A stretch of 64,000 bases of DNA from contig JAJTUP010000008.1 of the NCBI GenBank assembly GCA_021399435.1, positions 1,054,001 to 1,118,000 on the forward strand, written 5' to 3'. The stretch is from Diaporthe sp. PMI_573. Lineage: Eukaryota; Ascomycota; Sordariomycetes; Diaporthales; Diaporthaceae. The notes below the pieces were generated by a model. That model had not been told where the DNA came from. It saw only the letters and a program-made list of their open reading frames with translations, and made no database searches. The stretch's first letter is position 1; each line of letters starts with the position of its first letter. The position numbers were made by a program, and so were the translations under genes. Below, piece after piece: positions 60,056 through 64,000 of this stretch.

Positions 60056-60811
60056 ATGGCCATCACAGAGGCAGGATGCAGTATTGTCAAGCCAGGAATA
60101 GATGTCATGGATGATAGTACACCCGAGGGCCAGATCCTGCTCAAGATTTGGAAGGGCGTTACAAGCCAGCCGACCGGCCCGTACAGGGTGTTCTGGGGCA
60201 CCGAGGTTGAGAACCCCGCCAACCTCTGGGGTTTCTTTGACTTTGCCTCGGTGGAAGAGCACGAGAAATTCGCCAAAGAGTAGGTACCCGCCGAATCCGT
60301 TAGGACACCCTTGAGTGCTTACCGCTGACCATGAGCGCTCAGGTTTGGAAAGGACATCGTCAAGGACTTCCCCAAGATCCTTGGCGGTCACCATTTCACA
60401 AAGCACGTCAACCTGACGCCATACCCACACACGGCCCTAAGGGCTCCCGTGACCGAGGTGCTCCTCGCCTGGTTCCCATCAGACATAGCCCAGGACGCCA
60501 AGGACGCGGCCACGAAGCGGCTCCAGCAGTTCGCCGACGCCTGCATGAGCGGGAGCCCTGGCCCTCAGGTCATCAACATCGGCTGGGGCGTCGAGAATGA
60601 CATCCCTGTCCGTGACGGCGAAGAGGGACAGAAGGGGAGCCTCCTGACTGCCATGATCGGCTGGCCGAGCATCGACGCTCACATGCAGTTCCGCGAGACT
60701 GATACCTTTAAGAACAACATACATCTGCTGAGGGGAATGGAGGGCGTTATCAAGATGACCATGTTCCACATCAAGAGCCGTGTTCTTGAAAATGAGACCA
60801 GGAAGGAGTAA
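60056..60811 (+). CDS. Dimeric alpha-beta-barrel (EthD/ABM-like) protein
   Basis: Two exons (60056-60279, 60343-60811) give 230 residues. I preferred the ATG at 60056 (MAITEAGCSIVKPGID), since upstream in-frame sequence is leader-like. The protein looks like two ferredoxin-like repeats. The first has YRVFWGTEVENPANLWGFFDFASVEEHEKF. The second has VTEVLLAWFPSDI...QVINIGWGVENDI...TAMIGWPSIDAHMQFRETDTFK. Each ends in a His/Trp strand and helix typical of stress-responsive alpha-beta barrels. Such proteins act as small monooxygenases or as binding proteins; the exact role is unknown. No targeting signal. Confidence 0.75.
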
Positions 60812-61287
60812 ACCTGAGGTCGCTTTGTGACCGCTTCCATGACTTGGCCACAAGGACTGCTTAAACATAACGGCGGGCTGCATATGGATGAAGTTTCCTT
60901 TAGACCAGAATTAAATGACTTTTCTCGGCTCTCATTGCCAGCTGATTTGACCATGTTTGAAAGTCCAACTGGCTGGTTCACAAGCAACTATGAATCAGGT
61001 TTGCTCTTTGTGGACATGAGTGACAAGCAAACTTGTGTTGGTGATGGACTGTGGAAATCAGAACAGGCACTTGCTAAGGGACCCGAGAAAAGAAAAGTTT
61101 TCGTCACTTCAACCGTTGTGTCAGGCCGACAATATGCCTATAGCCTATAAAAAGGACTTGAACCTTCCAACTGACAACCAGTCAAATTTTCTTCTTGTTC
61201 CCTATCGACACATTCCACACACACAGAGTTGACAGCATCAGACTTTACCAATACAAAACCGAACAAAAGGAAACCTTCAAATACGCC
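60812..61287. other. Intergenic
   Basis: 3' flank of the EthD-like gene and the promoter/leader of the microprotein gene. No other feature. Confidence 0.4.
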
Positions 61288-61463
61288 ATGTCAGAGCAGG
61301 ACCCGAAACCCGCCGAGGTCCCTCCGGAGGAGGAAACGTAAGTCTATCAAGGACGTCTCAAAGAGAGCATGTGAGGCTGAACGCTGCGAACAGCCCGCAG
61401 TCCGACCAAGGCCCCAAGATAACCGTCACCGGCTCTGATGGAAAGGAGACCAAGAAGAAGTGA
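61288..61463 (+). CDS. 39-residue spliced microprotein
   Basis: Two tiny exons (61288-61337, 61394-61463) flank a 56-bp intron with a GTAAGT donor, a CTGAAC branch-like site and a GAACAG acceptor. The join is in phase (50 + 70 bp) and gives MSEQDPKPAEVPPEEET, then PQSDQGPKITVTGSDG, ending KETKKK. The protein is disordered, acidic at the front and Lys-rich at the end. A long A/C-rich leader with several ACACA runs precedes the ATG, as in highly expressed fungal genes (inference). No family is recognised. Confidence 0.5.
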
Positions 61464-62372
61464 TGAGAAGCTGGCATTCCGCAATGATACTGCCTGGGCA
61501 GCGATGACAGCAGGAGAGGGAGGGGACTTTCCGCGCGGCCGACAAACACGGGCTGGATCCTCCCACCACTTGCCAAACCAATACTGTTTCGTTGTTGGGA
61601 ATTGAGCGGGCTTCTCTGAAGGGTATCAACCTGCTGTGCGTGGCACACACAACGTCAAGGCAAAATCAATAGGATATGGTCTTGAACAACACACTGAACC
61701 AAGCAGTATGCTACCCATCAATGACAGAAGCTTCTGTGAAGAGAGGCAATTTCAACTTGCATGTGAGATCCTTCGGTCTACTGAGCCCCAGAAGACTCTA
61801 TGCGAAATGTACAGTATTAGAATTTCTATGTACGCTGTGGGAATGCCATATGCAGTACTAGATCCCTCCGGTAGTGGGAAAGGACACGCCAGGCCCGCAG
61901 CCAGGCCCTAGCTGTCTAGCTCTATCCGAGCAATGCTGTGTGCATTGCCATGCCGTATCCATGCGATGCGATCCATGCTCGCTATCATGATGCCGTCTCG
62001 TAAAAATAACCGTAATGTGCCTGGCTCCCTTCCCTATCTGTACATTCTAAAGCTAAATTTACAACGACAACCGGACTGCCATGTAGTCCGAGTGCCCTTA
62101 GTGTGCGCCGCCCCCTTAGACCGACTTGCCCCAGCGTTAGCGATGCCGCAGTCAGGCCGTATCATTCATTCACACCCGCGTGTGATTGGGTTCCCGGCCC
62201 AGACGGCTCAAAACCCTCTCGTGCTGAGGGTGAATCTTGTCATGGCCCCACATCAAACTGACATATCCGCCCCTGGCCTTCCGGCAGGTCACATCTCTCA
62301 ACGCCTCCCTCCCCAGTGCGCTGTTTGTAACTCGGGCACAGCTACCGCCCTGAGTCATAGCAGAGCCGGACC
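61464..62372. other. Intergenic
   Basis: No supported gene in about 900 bp. Confidence 0.4.
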
Positions 62373-62735
62373 TCAGTAAGTGGCCCCAACCCAGTCGAGA
62401 AGTGCCACCAACGCCTTCACCGTCCACGCCCCAAAGCTGTAGATCCCCACGACCGCCGTGACCATCCACACAGCCACCCTGGCCACCACGACGCTGAGAA
62501 TGCAGACCGCAGCGACAGTCGCCCGCAGGGCAAACCCGCAGCTCACGCCGAGGACCCCGCCGAACCGCAGCTCGTCGAACCCGACGGCGCGCGACGCCGC
62601 CAGCCCGACCCTTGCGATGCCACGCTGCAGCAGCTCGCGCCTCCGCAGGCGCGTCGCCTTGGTGTCAGCTGTGGCAGCAGTTGCAACAGACGAAGTCTTG
62701 AGCGCAGCCGCAGAATGGTTGGTTGCGCAGGTCAC
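62373..62735 (-). CDS. Possible small membrane protein or exon, no ATG
   Basis: An open frame of 120 codons, but its first codon is GTG (no ATG until far inside). It is rich in Ala/Val with two or three hydrophobic helices (VLGVSCGFALRATVAAVCILSVVVARVAVWMVTAVVGIY) and ends LVALLDWVGATY. It starts 15 bp past the stop of the next gene and could be an alternative 3' exon of that gene, a separate gene lacking its 5' exon, or GC-rich noise. Confidence 0.25.
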   Translation of the reverse strand: MTCATNHSAAALKTSSVATAATADTKATRLRRRELLQRGIARVGLAASRAVGFDELRFGGVLGVSCGFALRATVAAVCILSVVVARVAVWMVTAVVGIYSFGAWTVKALVALLDWVGATY

Positions 62736-62750
62736 GGGGCCGCCTAGTAG

Positions 62751-64000
62751 TCAATGCCCACCGCCGCCGCCGGAGCTCGACAGGGAGAGCAGCTTCCGGT
62801 TCTTCTTAATCACCTGGTTCAGGCTCTTCTCCATCTTCTCGGCCTCCTTCTTCGCGAGCGCAAACGCCTGCTCCATGTCCTCGACGCTCATCATCGGGAA
62901 GTTGGCCAGCGCGCTCGACGACGCGCCCACGTTGCCGCTTTTGCTTGCCACGGACGACGCCAGCGACGGCATCGACGGCGTCGCCGTCATGGTGTTCGCC
63001 ATGCCCGAAAACTCATCTGCCGGGTCGAGCTTCGCCAAGCTTGAGCCCGCGGACTGGCCTGTGAGCTCCGCGGCCAGTGCGGCAGTGGACGATGGAGAGC
63101 CAGAAGATGCGAAGTTGAGTATCAGCGGAGCAAGCGAGTTGAGTGCGTTGGTTGCATTGGCGAGGTCCTGCTTGGACAAAGGCGGAGTCTGGGGGGAATT
63201 GTTGTTTTGGCCTGGGCCGGGCGAAGTCATGGAATGCTTGGGATCGGTGACGGCCGCCAGCGTGTTGAGATTTGCCGTGCCAAGGTTCAGACGTGGAAGT
63301 ATCGATTGGTTGATGTTGGCGAGGGCCTCCTCTCGAGTCATCTTCTGCATTGGGTCAGAAACCGCGGGCAGACGCAGACCGTCTGCTGCAGCGGTTGCCG
63401 ACCCTTGAGGGAAGTAGCTTGGTGTGCCGTTGGCGACAGCACGGCCCTTGATCACGCTGAAGCCATTGCCGGCTTCATGGCGTGAGTGGACATATGTTGC
63501 GGGATCGCCAACCTTCGCAGCGAGTTCCGCCAGCAATTCAAGGTAGCGCTGCTCCTCGGCCGGAGTGAGGTTGCGCACGCAGTTGCCATTGGGTGTAAGC
63601 AAAACGCGCGAGCCATCGATGATCTTGTGCACGGGCTTGCCAGAAAGCAGGGTCTGTTGGTCCTGCTCGCTAAGCATAGACTTGATCTCGGTCAAGCCGT
63701 CCTTGGGCACTACTGGCGTGTACTGCTCAGAGCGGTGAGAGGTGCTCGTGATGCCCTTCATAAGACTGAGCGTGTCGACATCGGTAATCCAGCCGGATGA
63801 CGCAAGCTCGTGGAGAATGGCTGCCGGTGGAGGTATCGGCCTGTCGGTCACCGGCTTCGAGGCCTCGCCATTGGCAGAGACACTGCCTTCCTTCCGCCTT
63901 GACCGAGGAAGCAGCGGCTCTTCCAAGCTCATAGACTCGTTGACGGCCTGGCGATAGGTAGAGACCTTCTCTTCGGCCGCAAGCTTACCCTCCTTTTCGA
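62751..64000 (-). CDS. Ser/Ala-rich hypothetical protein, 5' end outside window
   Basis: The open frame continues past the window edge (reading EKEGKLAAEEKVSTYRQAVNES before the first internal Met at 63932), so the N-terminus is missing. At least 415 residues are visible. A conserved-looking part comes first (ILHELASSGWITDVDTLSLM, KIIDGSRVLLTPNGNCVRNLTPAEEQRYLELLAELA). Then low-complexity Ser/Ala/Asn regions, then a charged helix (SVEDMEQAFALAKKEAEKMEKSLNQVIKKNRKLL) and a Gly-rich end. No catalytic motif or membrane segment. Family not recognised. A long plus-strand ORF opposite it is a GC-bias shadow. Confidence 0.75.
   Translation of the reverse strand, partial: EKEGKLAAEEKVSTYRQAVNESMSLEEPLLPRSRRKEGSVSANGEASKPVTDRPIPPPAAILHELASSGWITDVDTLSLMKGITSTSHRSEQYTPVVPKDGLTEIKSMLSEQDQQTLLSGKPVHKIIDGSRVLLTPNGNCVRNLTPAEEQRYLELLAELAAKVGDPATYVHSRHEAGNGFSVIKGRAVANGTPSYFPQGSATAAADGLRLPAVSDPMQKMTREEALANINQSILPRLNLGTANLNTLAAVTDPKHSMTSPGPGQNNNSPQTPPLSKQDLANATNALNSLAPLILNFASSGSPSSTAALAAELTGQSAGSSLAKLDPADEFSGMANTMTATPSMPSLASSVASKSGNVGASSSALANFPMMSVEDMEQAFALAKKEAEKMEKSLNQVIKKNRKLLSLSSSGGGGGH

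Noticed and set aside
62458..63408. Plus-strand ORF of 316 codons opposite the C-terminal hypothetical gene
   Set aside because: Ser/Ala-rich antisense frame created by codon bias; the minus frame is continuous to the window edge and has a better composition.
1..64000. tRNA, rRNA, CRISPR arrays or complete transposons
   Set aside because: By eye no T-arm consensus with matching acceptor stem, no 5S-like segment, no regular spacer array, and no reverse transcriptase or transposase motifs were found. A tRNAscan/RepeatMasker run would be decisive.

Overview
The window is nuclear DNA of a filamentous ascomycete (Pezizomycotina; gene content and intron style suggest a Sordariomycete-like fungus, an inference). 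Genes carry short spliceosomal introns (about 46-130 bp, CTRAY branch sites, YAG acceptors). Housekeeping exons are GC-rich, and no operons, Shine-Dalgarno sites or CRISPR arrays are seen. Coordinates below are CDS spans. Exon joins were worked out by hand, and for most genes the exon lengths sum to a multiple of three.

Two core-gene blocks flank an accessory centre. Left (about 2-13.3 kb): a MER3/HFM1 meiotic DNA helicase, a UDP-sugar (UDP-galactose type) Golgi transporter and a small secreted protein. Right (about 45.6-64 kb): an MFS sugar transporter, a Cys-rich single-pass membrane protein, a TOK1-type two-pore K+ channel, an alpha/beta-hydrolase-like protein, the XPC/Rad4 repair protein, an alpha-beta-barrel (EthD-like) protein, a 39-residue spliced microprotein, and a serine-rich gene running off the end.

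The centre (about 13.3-45.6 kb) is gene-poorer, in places AT-rich, and full of relics. Apparently intact genes there are a basic nuclear-type protein, a secreted calcineurin-like phosphatase, a 99-residue Gly-rich protein, a hypothetical protein, a P-loop sulfotransferase-like protein with a C-terminal anchor, an epoxide hydrolase and an SRPK-like kinase. Relics include a UPF1/NAM7-like SF1 helicase, the C-terminal part of a NACHT/STAND (NLR-like) protein, decayed copies of a small Cys-rich gene at the left edge, and an intron-rich gene at 20.4-24.5 kb with a possible zincin HExxH motif and frame conflicts.

The most interesting signal is a pair of 104-bp introns, at 21861-21964 and 27423-27526, in two unrelated genes. 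They share about three quarters of their bases from donor to acceptor, as expected of introner-like elements (mobile introns). Other points of note are a GGFEP coding minisatellite in Rad4, two further 15-bp minisatellites, and two candidate GC-AG introns (in MER3 and the epoxide hydrolase).
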